Of a stretch of 64,000 nt of DNA, positions 1 to 9,674 are shown piece by piece (within the stretch, counting starts at the first letter, position 1; each line of letters begins with the position of its first letter). This stretch comes from Desulfocarbo indianensis (GTDB lineage: Bacteria; Desulfobacterota; Desulfarculia; Desulfarculales; Desulfarculaceae). The position numbers and the translations under genes were made by a program. The DNA is taken from contig LBMP01000002.1 of the NCBI GenBank assembly GCA_001184205.1, positions 452,726-516,725 on the forward strand, given 5' to 3'. Under the pieces are notes generated by a model that saw only the letters and a list, made by a program, of their open reading frames with translations, was not told the origin of the DNA and did no database searches.

Positions 1-789
1 GAGACCTCCCTGGCCGGCATCCAGGCCATGCTGGAGGATCTGGCCCGGGGCGGCGTGATCTCCGAGGCGGCGGCCGGCGCGGTGGCGGCCGAGCGCCAGC
101 GGGCGCGGGGCTCGGGCTACCTGGCCTTCGAGGACATGCACCGCGGCGACCGCGCCGAGATCAAACAGCGCCAGGAGGTTTACCTGCCTTATTTCCAGGA
201 GGCGGTCGGCGCCGAGGCCCCCCTGTTGGACATCGGCTGCGGCCGGGGCGAGTTTCTGGAGGCGGCCAAGGAGGCGGGGCTTCCCGCCAGGGGCGTGGAC
301 CTGAATCCGGAGATGGCCGCCTTTTGCCGGAGCCGGGGCCTGGAAGCGGCCGAGGGCGACGCCATCGCCTATCTGCGCGGCCTGCCCGACGCCGGCCTGG
401 GCGGCATCCTGGCCGCGCAATTGATCGAGCATCTGCCCCTGGATCAGCTCACCGAAATGGTGAGCCTCTGCTCGGCCAAGCTCAAGCCCGGCGGGGTGTT
501 CATCGCCGAGACCGTGAACCCCCAGTGCCTCACCACCTTTTCCGGGGCGTTTTATCTGGACCTGACCCACATCAAGCCCATCCACCCCGAGGCGGCCCGC
601 TTCCTCTGGCGCTGGGCCGGCCTGGGCCAGGTGGACATCGTGTATCTCTCGCCCTATCCGCCGGACCACCGCCTGGAGAACTACCAGGAGGGCGACGACG
701 GCCTGGCCGGGGTGGTGAACCGCAACGTGGAGCGGCTCAATTCGCTTTTGTTCGGCTATCAGGACTACGCGGTGGTGGGGCGCAAATAA
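1..789 (+). CDS. SAM-dependent methyltransferase, 5'-partial
   Basis: The frame is open from the first base, so the gene begins outside the window; the first internal ATG is at 28. The visible part has a class I SAM-binding fold: motif I LLDIGCGRGEF, an acidic residue ending the next strand (GVDLNPEM), and a later LKPGGVFIAE strand. The family includes O-antigen and lipopolysaccharide methyltransferases that modify sugars or cap chains. It ends directly against the next gene (TAA then ATG) in a glycosyltransferase operon, so a role in polysaccharide modification is inferred. Substrate and N-terminus are unknown. Confidence 0.8.
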   Translation, partial: ETSLAGIQAMLEDLARGGVISEAAAGAVAAERQRARGSGYLAFEDMHRGDRAEIKQRQEVYLPYFQEAVGAEAPLLDIGCGRGEFLEAAKEAGLPARGVDLNPEMAAFCRSRGLEAAEGDAIAYLRGLPDAGLGGILAAQLIEHLPLDQLTEMVSLCSAKLKPGGVFIAETVNPQCLTTFSGAFYLDLTHIKPIHPEAARFLWRWAGLGQVDIVYLSPYPPDHRLENYQEGDDGLAGVVNRNVERLNSLLFGYQDYAVVGRK

Positions 790-3237
790 ATGCCGCCGAG
801 GGACGCCAGCGGCCCGGCGCGGCGGGCCACCTTCGTGGTGCCTTGGTACGGCGAGAAGATTCCCGGCGGGGCCGAGGCGGAAACCCGGCGCACCGCCCAG
901 AACCTGGCCGGGGCGGGGGTGGCGGTCACGGTGCTCACCACCTGCCTTTCCGGCCTGGGTTCGGACTGGGACCACGACCACTACCCGGCCGGCGAAAGCG
1001 TGGAAGACGGGGTGCGGGTGCTGCGCTTCCCCAGCGCCCCCCGCGACGGCTCCCGCTTCAATACGCTCAACACCCGCATCTGCGCCAACCAGGCGGTCAC
1101 CCCGGCCGAGGAGCGGGATTTCTTCGCCAACATGGTGCACAGCCCGGAGCTGTTCGCCCATCTGGCGGCCCACCCCGAGCTGGGGCCGTTTTTCTTCATT
1201 CCCTATCTGTTCACCACCGCGGCCTGGGGCCCCCTGGTGCATCCCGAAAAATCGGTGATCATCCCCTGCCTGCACGACGAGGGCTACGCCAGGCTCCTCA
1301 GCGTGCGCCGGGCATTCGAGACGGCCCGGGCCGTGGTGTTCCACGTGCCCGCCGAGCGCGACCTGGCCGCCTCGCTCTATGATCTAAACAAGACCGAGCC
1401 CCTGGTGCTGGGCGAGGGAGTGGACACCGATTGGCGCGGCGACTCCCGGCGCTTCCGGGCCAAATACAAGCTGCCCGGCCCCTTCATCCTCTACGCCGGC
1501 CGCAAGGACGCCGGCAAGAACGTGCCCCTTTTGAGCCGCTACTTCACCCGCTTCCTGGCCGACGGCCTGGGGCCCCAGGGCCTCAAGCTGGTGATGATCG
1601 GCAACCTGCCCGCGCCCATACCCCCCGGCGCGGAAAAGGACATCATCGACCTGGGCTTCGTTCCCAAGCAGGATAAATACGACGCCTACGCGGCGGCTGA
1701 GGTGTTGATCCAGCCCTCGGTCATGGAGAGCTTCTCCCTGGTCATCATGGAATCCTGGCTGGCCGGGGTGCCGGTGATGGTGCACGCCGGCTGCGCGGTG
1801 ACCAAGGAGCACGTGGAGTTGAGCCGGGGCGGGCTGCATTTCAGCGATTATCCCCGCTTCGCCGAGGGCCTCAAGATTTTATTGGCGCGGCCCGAGCTGC
1901 GGGCGGGCATGGGCCGGGCCGGCCGCGACTACGTGCTGAATAATTTTTCCTGGCCGGTGGTGACCGCCCGCTTCGTGGAACTCATCGACCGTTTGGCCCT
2001 GGAGCCCGCGTCCGCGCCCAAGGAGCCGCCCGGGGATTTCACGCCGCCGGATGAGCTGGCCGGGCCCCTGGCTCCGCCGCGGGCCGCGCGCCGGCCCGCC
2101 CCGCCGAAGGCCGCCGGCGGGGCTCCCCCGGCCGCCGAGCCGGCCGGGGCCCGGCGGGAGGGCCCGGCCGTGCATCAGATGCTGCCCGACTTCGCCTATG
2201 GCGACGCCATCGGCAACGACGTGCTGGCCATCCAAAAGGCGCTGCGCTCCTGGGGCTTCGCCTCCCATATCTTTGCCGAGCACGTGCATCCCAAGCTAAG
2301 GGCCAAGGCGCGCTCCTGGCGGGAATACGCCTCCCAGTCCGGCCCGGACGACGTGCTGATCTTTCATTTTTCCATCGGCCACGCCCTGGCCGAAACCGTG
2401 CCCTCCCTGCCGGGCCGCAAGGTGCTGCGCTATCACAACATCACCCCGGCCGAGTTCCTGGACCAGCTGAGCGAGGACGCGGCCCGCCGCGCCCGCTGGG
2501 GCCGCCGCCAACTGCCCGCCCTGGTCCAGGCCATGGAATTGGGCCTGGGCGTGAGCGATTACAACTGCTCCGAACTGGATGAGGCCGGCTGCCCGGCCAC
2601 GGCCACGGTGCCCATCCTCTTGAACCTGGACCAGTTGCGGGCCGCGCCCGACCCGGCGGTGCTCGGCCGCTTCCGGGAGCGCGGGCCCAATGTCCTGCAC
2701 GTGGGGCGGCTGGTGCCCAACAAATGCGTCGAGGATATCCTGAAAGCGCATTACTGGCTCACCAGGCTCATGCCCGGCGCCCGCCTGCTCCTGGTGGGCG
2801 GCGGCCTGGACATGTCCTACGGCCTGGGCTTAAGGGAGATGGTGAGCGAGCTGGGCCTGAACAACGTGCACTTCGCCGGCCACGTGAGCGACGCCCAGCT
2901 CATGGCCTATTACCAAGTGGCCCATCTCTACCTCTGCCAGAGCGAGCATGAGGGGTTCTGCGTGCCCCTGGTGGAATCCATGCACTTCGGCCTGCCCATC
3001 GTGGCCTATGCCAGCACGGGAGTGCCCGGCACCCTGGGCCCCGGCGGCCTGCTCCTGCCCGATAAAAACCACCCGCGCACCGCCGAGGCCTGCGCCCGCG
3101 TCCTGGGCGATGAAAGCCTGCGCGCGGCCTTGGGGGCGCGGGCCAGGGCCCGGCTGGAGCGCTTCCGGCCCGAAAAAGTGGCCGAGGAATTGAAGGCCGC
3201 GCTGAGCCATGGTCTGGGATTGGAGATGGGGGCGTGA
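790..3237 (+). CDS. Fused double GT4 glycosyltransferase
   Basis: An 815-residue protein made of two complete GT-B glycosyltransferases. The first (about 10-410) has an N-terminal GGAEAETRR acceptor-side motif and an EX7E-type donor motif (ESFSLVIME). A Pro/Ala-rich linker (about 410-460) follows. The second (about 460-815) has its own EX7E motif (EGFCVPLVE). GT4 enzymes move sugars from nucleotide-sugar donors to growing glycans on the cytoplasmic side of the membrane. The start abuts the preceding stop; the stop overlaps the next GTG start. Two active sites in one chain suggest two consecutive sugar additions. Sugar specificity cannot be read from sequence. Confidence 0.88.
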   Translation: MPPRDASGPARRATFVVPWYGEKIPGGAEAETRRTAQNLAGAGVAVTVLTTCLSGLGSDWDHDHYPAGESVEDGVRVLRFPSAPRDGSRFNTLNTRICANQAVTPAEERDFFANMVHSPELFAHLAAHPELGPFFFIPYLFTTAAWGPLVHPEKSVIIPCLHDEGYARLLSVRRAFETARAVVFHVPAERDLAASLYDLNKTEPLVLGEGVDTDWRGDSRRFRAKYKLPGPFILYAGRKDAGKNVPLLSRYFTRFLADGLGPQGLKLVMIGNLPAPIPPGAEKDIIDLGFVPKQDKYDAYAAAEVLIQPSVMESFSLVIMESWLAGVPVMVHAGCAVTKEHVELSRGGLHFSDYPRFAEGLKILLARPELRAGMGRAGRDYVLNNFSWPVVTARFVELIDRLALEPASAPKEPPGDFTPPDELAGPLAPPRAARRPAPPKAAGGAPPAAEPAGARREGPAVHQMLPDFAYGDAIGNDVLAIQKALRSWGFASHIFAEHVHPKLRAKARSWREYASQSGPDDVLIFHFSIGHALAETVPSLPGRKVLRYHNITPAEFLDQLSEDAARRARWGRRQLPALVQAMELGLGVSDYNCSELDEAGCPATATVPILLNLDQLRAAPDPAVLGRFRERGPNVLHVGRLVPNKCVEDILKAHYWLTRLMPGARLLLVGGGLDMSYGLGLREMVSELGLNNVHFAGHVSDAQLMAYYQVAHLYLCQSEHEGFCVPLVESMHFGLPIVAYASTGVPGTLGPGGLLLPDKNHPRTAEACARVLGDESLRAALGARARARLERFRPEKVAEELKAALSHGLGLEMGA

Positions 3238-4418
3238 GGCTCTCCCTGGTCTGCGACGGCCGGCCCTTGCAGCCCGGCTTCAAGGCCCACCGCGAGCGCG
3301 GCATCGGGCGCTACGCCAAGAACCTGCTCACCGCCATGACTCAGGAAACCGAAGCGCCGGAGATGGCGCTCCTGGTGCAGGCCAACCTGCCCGATCCCGG
3401 CTGGCTGAGCGGCCTGCCCCGCCTGCCCGCGGCCTATGCCCCGGCCTGGCTGCCCATCGGCAAACGCATCATCAGCCACCACGGCCTGGCGCGGCGGCCC
3501 CTGGCCGCGCCCTGGCGCGAGGGCAAGGTGGTGCATTTCCTCTCCCATTTGGACGCGCCCTGCCGGGTGGGCCCCCGCACGGTGATAACGGTGCACGACC
3601 TCATCGCCCAAAAACTGGCCGGCCTCTACGGCAAGGGCAAGAGCGGGGCCCGCTTCCGCCTGGAGCGCTGGCTGGAAACCCGCTGCCTGTACGGCGCGGC
3701 GGCCATCATCGCGGTTAGCCAGTGCACCAAGGAAGACCTGATCGCCCTGTACGGCATCCCGGACCAGCGCATCACCGTGATACACGAGGCGGCCGACCCC
3801 GGACTCAGACCGGAAGAGGACCCGGCCCGCCGGCAAGCCGCCCTGGCCCGCCACGGCTTGCGCGACGGCAGGCCCTTCTTCCTCTATCTGGGCGGCATCG
3901 ATCAGCGCAAGGACCTGGGCACCCTGTTGAACGCCCTGGGCGGGCTGCGGGAAAAGGGGCGGGATTTCGTCCTGGCCTTGGCCGGCAAGATAAGCGAGGA
4001 TAAGCAGTATCCCGGTTTGCTGAGGGAAATCAAGGGCCGGGGCCTGGAGGATCGCGTGAGGCTATTGGGCTTCGTGCCGGACGAGGATTTGCCCGCCCTT
4101 TTCTCGGCCTGCGCGGCCTTCGTGTTTCCCTCGCTCTACGAGGGCTTCGGCTTGCCGCCCCTGGAGGCCATGGCCTGCGGCGCGCCGGTGGTGGCGGCCG
4201 ACGCCTCGGCGGTGCCCGAGGTGGTGGGCGGCGCGGGCCTCTTGGTGCGGCCCGGCGCGGCCGGGGAACTGGCCCAGGCTTTGGAGGCCATGCTCGCCAA
4301 CCCGGAGCTGGCCGCCGAGATGCGGGGCCAGGGCAGACGCCGGGCGGCGCTTTTCTCCTGGGACAAGGCCGCGCGGGAAACCATGCGGGTTTATCGGGAG
4401 GTGGCCCTTGCGGGTTGA
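3234..4418 (+). CDS. GT4 family glycosyltransferase
   Basis: A 394-residue single GT-B glycosyltransferase. It has the N-terminal GIGRYAKNLL segment typical of mannosyltransferase-like GT4 enzymes, a nucleotide-binding C-terminal half beginning near FFLYLGGIDQRKDL, and the donor motif EGFGLPPLE followed by GAPVVAADASAVPEV. It starts with GTG inside the stop of the previous gene (GTGA), indicating translational coupling. It probably adds one sugar in the same surface polysaccharide pathway as its two upstream neighbours. Confidence 0.88.
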   Translation: MRLSLVCDGRPLQPGFKAHRERGIGRYAKNLLTAMTQETEAPEMALLVQANLPDPGWLSGLPRLPAAYAPAWLPIGKRIISHHGLARRPLAAPWREGKVVHFLSHLDAPCRVGPRTVITVHDLIAQKLAGLYGKGKSGARFRLERWLETRCLYGAAAIIAVSQCTKEDLIALYGIPDQRITVIHEAADPGLRPEEDPARRQAALARHGLRDGRPFFLYLGGIDQRKDLGTLLNALGGLREKGRDFVLALAGKISEDKQYPGLLREIKGRGLEDRVRLLGFVPDEDLPALFSACAAFVFPSLYEGFGLPPLEAMACGAPVVAADASAVPEVVGGAGLLVRPGAAGELAQALEAMLANPELAAEMRGQGRRRAALFSWDKAARETMRVYREVALAG

Positions 4419-6012
4419 GAGCCGCTCGGCGCGGCTGGCCAAATGCGGCCTGCAAACCGGCCTGGGGCTGTTGATCGCCGGGGCCGTGTACTTTGTCTGG
4501 CCTCGGGTGGCGGTGGAGCGCCTGGGGCGGGAAGAGGCCTGGTTCGCCCTGGCCTGGCTTATCATCCTGGTGGCCCCGGCCGTGCTGGAGGCGCTGCGCG
4601 GAACCCGCTCCGTGGAAGCCGAGCTGCGCCATACCTTTGAATCCAGCGCCCTGTCCTACGGCACCTTTCTCATGGGCGGTCTTTTCGTGGGTCTGCTCAT
4701 GGCCGGAGCCGGGCTGGGCAATTACCGGCTCTGGCTGGGCATGGCCTATTTCGCCGGCGTGACGCTACGCCTGGCGGGATTGTCGCTCAATCTGCGCTCC
4801 GAAATGCTGGCCCAGCCCTCCAATGATATCTCCGCGGCCCTGGCCGCTTCCTCCATATCCGTCTTGGCCGGCCTGCTGGTCATACCTTGGCTGCGCATCG
4901 ATCTGATGGCCGCGTGGCCGCCGCCCCTGGCCGACCTGGCCTGGCCCCTGGCCGCCGCCCTGGTCTGGGGCGCCCTTTCGGGAACCTTGCTTTTGGCGCT
5001 GCGAGTCTGGGGAGGCGGGCAGCGGTCGTCCTGGCTGGTTTTTCTGGCCGTGGGCCTGGGACCGGGGCCCGCCCTGGCGGTCAGTTGGTTTTCCCTGACC
5101 CCCATGCTGGTCGGCCTGGCCGTTTTGGCCCTCATGTCCGTCTTCCGGCTGGCCGGCTCCCGGCGGAGGACCGCGGCCGAGCCGGCGCTCCCCCAGCCCA
5201 TGAGCCTGTACTGGCTCCTGCGGGCGCTGATGCTCCTCTGGTGGGGCGCGGGCGGCGCCGTGGCCCTGGCCGCGGCCTGGTGGCAGCCCAAGCTCAACGC
5301 CCTGTTCACCGAAAGCAGCTGGCTGCGGGCCATTGGCCTGGGCGGTTTCCTGGTGGCCTGCGTGGGGCTCTTGGCGGAATACACCTTGCCGCTCCTGGGC
5401 CGCCCCGGTTGGATGGGGGTGGGGCGGGAGCGAAAACTGCCCGGCGTGATCCTGTCGGCCACGGCGCTTCTGTTGGCCTTCAGCCCGTTCCTGCTCACCC
5501 TGCCCTATGAGCGCCCCACCACCTGGACGCGCCACTTGCAGCGCTCCCGCTACGAGCTTATGAAGAAGCCGGTGGTCCTGGGGCCCGACCAAACCGAGGT
5601 GGAGCTGCAGCCGCCCTATTGGGTGAACGGGCTGACCAGGGTGTTCGTGGTGAGCCATTTGAAAAACGGGGCCACCGTGCGGCAGGGGGAGCCGGTGGCG
5701 CAGTTGGTGGCGGTGGACGGCCAGGACCTGCCCCACATCTTCAATCTGCGCGCGGGCATCGACACCGCCGAGCAGGACCTGAACAAGCGGGCCGTGGCCT
5801 CGGAGGCCCGGCACGGGCCGGCCCGCATCGCCGGCTCCCGCATCGTTTACACTCCGGTGGGCGAGGCCTATGCCGCCCAGGACTATTTCACCGGCCTTTA
5901 CCTGGGCCGCCAGGTGATCCTCCTCAAAAGCGTGCGCCTGCGCTATCTCTATCAAAACCCGCCGGGCCAGCCCCCCATGGAGGTGGAACTGGCGCGGGTC
6001 TTCATCAATTAG
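4408..6012 (+). CDS. Polytopic membrane protein with C-terminal soluble domain
   Basis: A 534-residue protein with roughly ten hydrophobic segments up to about residue 375, then a 160-residue soluble tail. I do not recognise the membrane part. The tail (TRVFVVSHLKNGA, then FNLRAGIDTAE) resembles, from memory, a beta-rich module found at the end of some membrane glycosyltransferases. The only in-frame start near the expected place is TTG at 4408, overlapping the previous gene by 11 nt. Its operon position suggests a role in polysaccharide assembly, export or lipid-linked sugar transfer, but no catalytic motif is evident. Confidence 0.6.
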   Translation: MRVESRSARLAKCGLQTGLGLLIAGAVYFVWPRVAVERLGREEAWFALAWLIILVAPAVLEALRGTRSVEAELRHTFESSALSYGTFLMGGLFVGLLMAGAGLGNYRLWLGMAYFAGVTLRLAGLSLNLRSEMLAQPSNDISAALAASSISVLAGLLVIPWLRIDLMAAWPPPLADLAWPLAAALVWGALSGTLLLALRVWGGGQRSSWLVFLAVGLGPGPALAVSWFSLTPMLVGLAVLALMSVFRLAGSRRRTAAEPALPQPMSLYWLLRALMLLWWGAGGAVALAAAWWQPKLNALFTESSWLRAIGLGGFLVACVGLLAEYTLPLLGRPGWMGVGRERKLPGVILSATALLLAFSPFLLTLPYERPTTWTRHLQRSRYELMKKPVVLGPDQTEVELQPPYWVNGLTRVFVVSHLKNGATVRQGEPVAQLVAVDGQDLPHIFNLRAGIDTAEQDLNKRAVASEARHGPARIAGSRIVYTPVGEAYAAQDYFTGLYLGRQVILLKSVRLRYLYQNPPGQPPMEVELARVFIN

Positions 6013-6226
6013 AATTCCTATCGCGGCTCCTGGCTTTGCCGACCGACGGTTCTGAGGCCGCCACCCGCCTTCGATTGAGGCCCCCCCTAGGCTCCAATGA
6101 AGCCGATGCTCTATTCAATCTTGCTTCATCCTTGATTATTTTAAGATAAACCTTTCATGCCGTCGCCAGTCCGGGGGCCATGGGCGGCGGGTGGCTTAAA
6201 AACGGGCCCCGGTGAGGTGAGTCATC

Positions 6227-6715
6227 ATGAAGCATATCAATCGCATCCTGGTGGCCATAGACTTGTCGCAATTCTCCCAGGGCGTATTGGGCTACGCCGA
6301 GGAGCTGAGCCGCTCCGCCCAGGCCGATCTGGTGGTATGCAACGTTCTCAACCAGCGCGACATAAGGGCCTTGGAAATGGCGGTCAGCTACGGCGCCCAT
6401 ATCAACGTGGCCGATGCGCTGGATGCCCTGAAGCGCGAGCGGGCCCAGGATGTAAGCGATTTCGTGCGCGCCAACGCCGAGCGCCCGGAAAACATCAGGC
6501 TGGTCTTCCGGGCGGGCATCCCCTTCAAGGAGATTCTGGCGGCCATCGTGGATGAGGGCGCGGATTTGGTGGTCCTGGGCTCCAAGGGTCGGACCAATCT
6601 GGCCAACGTGCTCTTCGGCACCACTGCGGAAAAGGTCCTCAGGCACAGTCCGGTGCCGGTGTTGTCCGTGCGCGGCGCCGAGCACGCCGCCGCCGCGACG
6701 CAACGGGGCGCTTGA
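6227..6715 (+). CDS. Universal stress protein, UspA family
   Basis: A 162-residue single-domain Usp. It begins with the usual NRILVAIDLS strand and carries the ATP-binding signature G-2X-G-9X-G-(S/T) near the C-terminus (GSKGRTNLANVLFGTT), so it is predicted to bind ATP, unlike the UspA type that lacks this motif. A GAGGTGAG ribosome site precedes ATG 6227. The AT-rich stretch around 6115-6150 probably holds its promoter, but no clean pair of boxes stands out. It stands alone between the polysaccharide operon and complex I. Confidence 0.9.
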   Translation: MKHINRILVAIDLSQFSQGVLGYAEELSRSAQADLVVCNVLNQRDIRALEMAVSYGAHINVADALDALKRERAQDVSDFVRANAERPENIRLVFRAGIPFKEILAAIVDEGADLVVLGSKGRTNLANVLFGTTAEKVLRHSPVPVLSVRGAEHAAAATQRGA

Positions 6716-7047
6716 CGCCGCCAGAGGGGCTGGGGGAAACGGGGGAGGAGAAAAGGTTTTACCATTAAGCACAATGTTGCGTTGGTGGCGGCCGAGGTTA
6801 AAATAAATTATGAAAACAGATAATTAAATAATAGCTAATTTTTGGGGTTTTAGGATGGCCAAGGCCATTTCGGGAGGCAAAGGGTATTGACCACGTATGG
6901 CGCCGGTGATATAACGCACAACCTGTTTGACAGGGGCCTCCTTGTTTAAGGCAGGGGCGGGCCCATGCTTTTTCGCCTGGGCGGCGAGGGCATAGGACGC
7001 CGGCAAGCGCGCGATAGGCGCGGGGAAGAAGAATTAGGCGGACGGCA
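6716..7047. other. Intergenic region upstream of complex I operon
   Basis: A 332-nt gap without a convincing gene. The middle (about 6797-6855) is very AT-rich for this genome. It contains the promoter listed at 6887-6915 and a leader of about 125 nt before nuoA. I see no clear hairpin with a T tract ending the usp transcript. Confidence 0.6.
6887..6915 (+). promoter_or_regulatory. Sigma-70 promoter of the nuo operon
   Basis: TTGACC at 6887-6892 and TATAAC at 6910-6915 are separated by exactly 17 nt, each one base from consensus. The predicted transcript starts near 6922 and leaves about 125 nt of leader before nuoA. Confidence 0.65.
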
Positions 7048-7425
7048 ATGGTTCTGACCTGGTTGCACATAGCCATCATCATGTTCTTCATCGCCGGGGC
7101 GGCCGTGGCCGGCGGCCCCCTTCTGGCGGCCTGGCTGCTTTCCCCCAAGGTCAAGGGCGGCGACATCGGCATGACCTACGAATGCGGCATCCGGCCCTTT
7201 GGCGACGCCTGGGTCCGCTTCGGGGTGAATTATTACATCTACGCCCTTTTGTTCCTGGCCTTTGAAGTGGACGTTCTCTACCTGTTCCCCGTGGCCAGCT
7301 TTTATCCCCAGGAGCCGGGGTTGGTGGGGTTCTTCAAGGTGTTCGTTTTTCTTTTCGTCATCGTCATGGCCGTGGTTTTTTTCTGGGCCAAGGGGGTGTT
7401 TTCATGGCCGCGCCGCATAAAATGA
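7048..7425 (+). CDS. nuoA: NADH-quinone oxidoreductase subunit A
   Basis: A 125-residue, three-helix membrane subunit of complex I. The loop after the first helix contains the family signature [15 protein letters not shown] with the conserved Cys, followed by the [12 protein letters not shown]-type second helix (here [15 protein letters not shown]). NuoA helps shape the quinone channel with NuoH and NuoJ. It is the first gene of a 13-gene operon and overlaps nuoB by 22 nt. Confidence 0.95.
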   Translation: MVLTWLHIAIIMFFIAGAAVAGGPLLAAWLLSPKVKGGDIGMTYECGIRPFGDAWVRFGVNYYIYALLFLAFEVDVLYLFPVASFYPQEPGLVGFFKVFVFLFVIVMAVVFFWAKGVFSWPRRIK

Positions 7426-7943
7426 CGCCCCTGAAACCGGCGGCCCAGGAAAGTGAAGCGCCGCTGGTCCAGATGGAACTGGCCGGCCGGGCCCTGGACC
7501 TTTGCCGGGCCATGAGCCTGTGGCCCATGACCTTCGGTCTGGCCTGCTGCGCCATCGAAATGATGGCCGTGGGCATGGCCCGTTTCGACATCGCCCGTTT
7601 CGGGGCCGAGGTGTTCCGGCCTTCCCCCCGCCAATCGGATCTGATGATCGTGGCCGGCACCGTCACCCACAAGATCGCGCCGGTGGTCAAGCGGCTCTAT
7701 GAGCAGATGCCCGGCCCCAAATGGGTGATGGCGGTGGGCAACTGCGCCATCAGCGGCGGGCCCTTCGCGGGCAAGCACAACTACGCGGTGCTGGAAGGGG
7801 TGGACAAGATCATACCCGTGGACGTGTACGTGCCCGGCTGCCCGTTGCGGCCCGAGGGATTCCTGGAAGGGCTCTTCGCCCTGCAGGAAAAGATCACCGG
7901 ACGCCGCTGGTGGCCCCAGCCCGCCGGGAGGACCCAGGCATGA
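7404..7943 (+). CDS. nuoB: NADH-quinone oxidoreductase subunit B
   Basis: A 179-residue peripheral subunit holding the terminal [4Fe-4S] cluster N2, which passes electrons to quinone. The tandem Cys48-Cys49 (LACCAIEM), Cys114 (GNCAISGG) and Cys146 (PGCPLRPE) match the four N2 ligands. The ATG lies inside nuoA; a second in-frame ATG seven codons on (7422) is an alternative. The stop overlaps nuoC by ATGA. Confidence 0.96.
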   Translation: MAAPHKMTPLKPAAQESEAPLVQMELAGRALDLCRAMSLWPMTFGLACCAIEMMAVGMARFDIARFGAEVFRPSPRQSDLMIVAGTVTHKIAPVVKRLYEQMPGPKWVMAVGNCAISGGPFAGKHNYAVLEGVDKIIPVDVYVPGCPLRPEGFLEGLFALQEKITGRRWWPQPAGRTQA

Positions 7944-8500
7944 CCCCGGCCTGGCTCAAGGGCCTATCCGCGTTGCGGACCGAGGCTCATCAACGGGAAT
8001 CCACCGGCCTGGCCTGGTCGGTCTTCATCGGCCCCGATCAGATTTTGGAAGCCGCCGTCCGCCTGGACGGGGAGGGCTATTTCCTGGAAGACGTCTCCGG
8101 CCTGGACGCGACGGAAGGCTTCCTGGTCACCTATCATTTCGACCATTGGCAAAGGCCGGGCCGGGTGGCCTTGCGGGTATTGCTTACGCGCGAGGCCCCC
8201 ATCCTGCCTTCCATCAGCGGCGTGTTCGGCGGGGCCGAATGGCATGAGCGCGAATGCCGGGATTTCTTCGGGGTGCAGTTCGAGGGCAACCCCAATCCCG
8301 GCGCGCTGCTCTTGCCGGCCGATTTCGAGATACATCCCCTCTGCAAGGAAGCCGGGGAGCGCAAGCCCCTGCGGGAGCTGCTCACCCAGGGCGAAGTTAT
8401 CGCCAGCGCCGAGGGTTTTGACCTTTTCGCCCCCGCAGAGGAGCCGGCCGCTCCGCCGGATGACGCCGCCGATTCGGGAACTCCGGAGGAAGAGGACTAG
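7940..8500 (+). CDS. nuoC: NADH-quinone oxidoreductase subunit C
   Basis: A 186-residue hydrophilic subunit of the connecting module of complex I. The signature [19 protein letters not shown] corresponds to the family's ERE..D.FG..F.G.P motif. The start is the ATG of the ATGA overlap with nuoB. It is separate from nuoD, not fused as in enterobacteria. The C-terminus carries an acidic tail after the conserved domain (about 150-186). Confidence 0.95.
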   Translation: MTPAWLKGLSALRTEAHQRESTGLAWSVFIGPDQILEAAVRLDGEGYFLEDVSGLDATEGFLVTYHFDHWQRPGRVALRVLLTREAPILPSISGVFGGAEWHERECRDFFGVQFEGNPNPGALLLPADFEIHPLCKEAGERKPLRELLTQGEVIASAEGFDLFAPAEEPAAPPDDAADSGTPEEED

Positions 8501-8502
8501 CC

Positions 8503-9669
8503 ATGGATTCCGTCTTCCACCAGGAGCCCTTCCGGGGCGATTACTACACCAGGCGCTTTGAGCCGGGCCCTGACGACTCCACCCTGATCCTCAACATGGG
8601 GCCGCAGCATCCTTCCACCCACGGGGTCTTGCGGGTGGTGGTGGAGCTGGAAGGCGAATATATCCTGCGGGCCGAGCCGGTGTTGGGCTATCTGCACCGC
8701 ATGCACGAGAAGATGGGCGAGACCCGGAGCTATCTGCAATACATGCCCAACATGGGCCGGGTGGACTACCTGCACCCCCTGGCCTGGAATCACGCCTACG
8801 TCTGCGCGGTGGAAAAGCTGGGCAACATCGAGGTGCCCCGCCGGGCCGAGTTCATCAGGGTGATAACCAGCGAGCTGAACCGCATATCCTCCCATCTTCT
8901 CTGGTGGGGGGCCTATCTGCTGGATTTGGGCGCTTTCACCCCCATCATGTACGCCTTCGAGGAGCGCGAGCGCATCCAGGACCTCTTGCAGGAGCCCACC
9001 GGCTCGCGCCTCACCTACAGCTTTTTCCGCCCCGGCGGCGTGGCCGCCGACCTGAGCCCGGAGTTTCTGCAGGGCGTGCGGGAATTCATTCCCTATATGC
9101 GCTCGCGCCTGCCCATGTACAAGGACCTGGTCACCGACAACATCATCCTGCGCTACCGCTGCGAGGAGGTGGGGGAACTGCCCCTGGACATGGCCCGGCG
9201 CTACGGGGCCAGCGGGCCGGTGTTAAGGGCCTCGGGCATGGCCTACGACGTGCGCCGGGCCGAGCCCTATTCGGTGTATCCGGAGCTGGAGTTCGCGACG
9301 CCGGTCAGCCAGCGCACCGACGCCATGGGCCGCTACAAGGTGCGCCTGGCCGAGATCGAGGAAAGCCTGAAGATTTTGGAGCAGGCGGTGGAGATGATCC
9401 CCGAGGGCGAGATACTCGTGAAAGGCGCGCCCAAGCCGCGCTGGAAAGCCCCGGCCGGCGAGGTGTATCAGGCGGTGGAAGGGGCCCGCGGCAAGATCGG
9501 GGTGCATATCCTGAGCGCCGGCTCGGCCCAGCCCTACCGCATAAAGCTGAGGGCGCCGGGATTTTCCAACTTGAGCCTTTTCGCGGAGCTGGCCAAGGGC
9601 ACCCTGCTTTCCGACGCGGTGTCCATCCTGGGCAGCCTGGATCTGGTGATACCGGAGATAGACAGGTAG
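8503..9669 (+). CDS. nuoD: NADH-quinone oxidoreductase subunit D
   Basis: A 388-residue subunit related to the large subunit of [NiFe] hydrogenases; with NuoB it forms the quinone-reducing site. It shows NMGPQHPSTHGVLR near the N-terminus, the quinone-site His/Tyr region (GYLHRMHEKMGE), and the conserved end IPEIDR. The hydrogenase-type nickel Cys pairs are absent, as expected for NuoD. It starts 2 nt after nuoC. Confidence 0.96.
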   Translation: MDSVFHQEPFRGDYYTRRFEPGPDDSTLILNMGPQHPSTHGVLRVVVELEGEYILRAEPVLGYLHRMHEKMGETRSYLQYMPNMGRVDYLHPLAWNHAYVCAVEKLGNIEVPRRAEFIRVITSELNRISSHLLWWGAYLLDLGAFTPIMYAFEERERIQDLLQEPTGSRLTYSFFRPGGVAADLSPEFLQGVREFIPYMRSRLPMYKDLVTDNIILRYRCEEVGELPLDMARRYGASGPVLRASGMAYDVRRAEPYSVYPELEFATPVSQRTDAMGRYKVRLAEIEESLKILEQAVEMIPEGEILVKGAPKPRWKAPAGEVYQAVEGARGKIGVHILSAGSAQPYRIKLRAPGFSNLSLFAELAKGTLLSDAVSILGSLDLVIPEIDR

Positions 9670-9674
9670 AGGCC

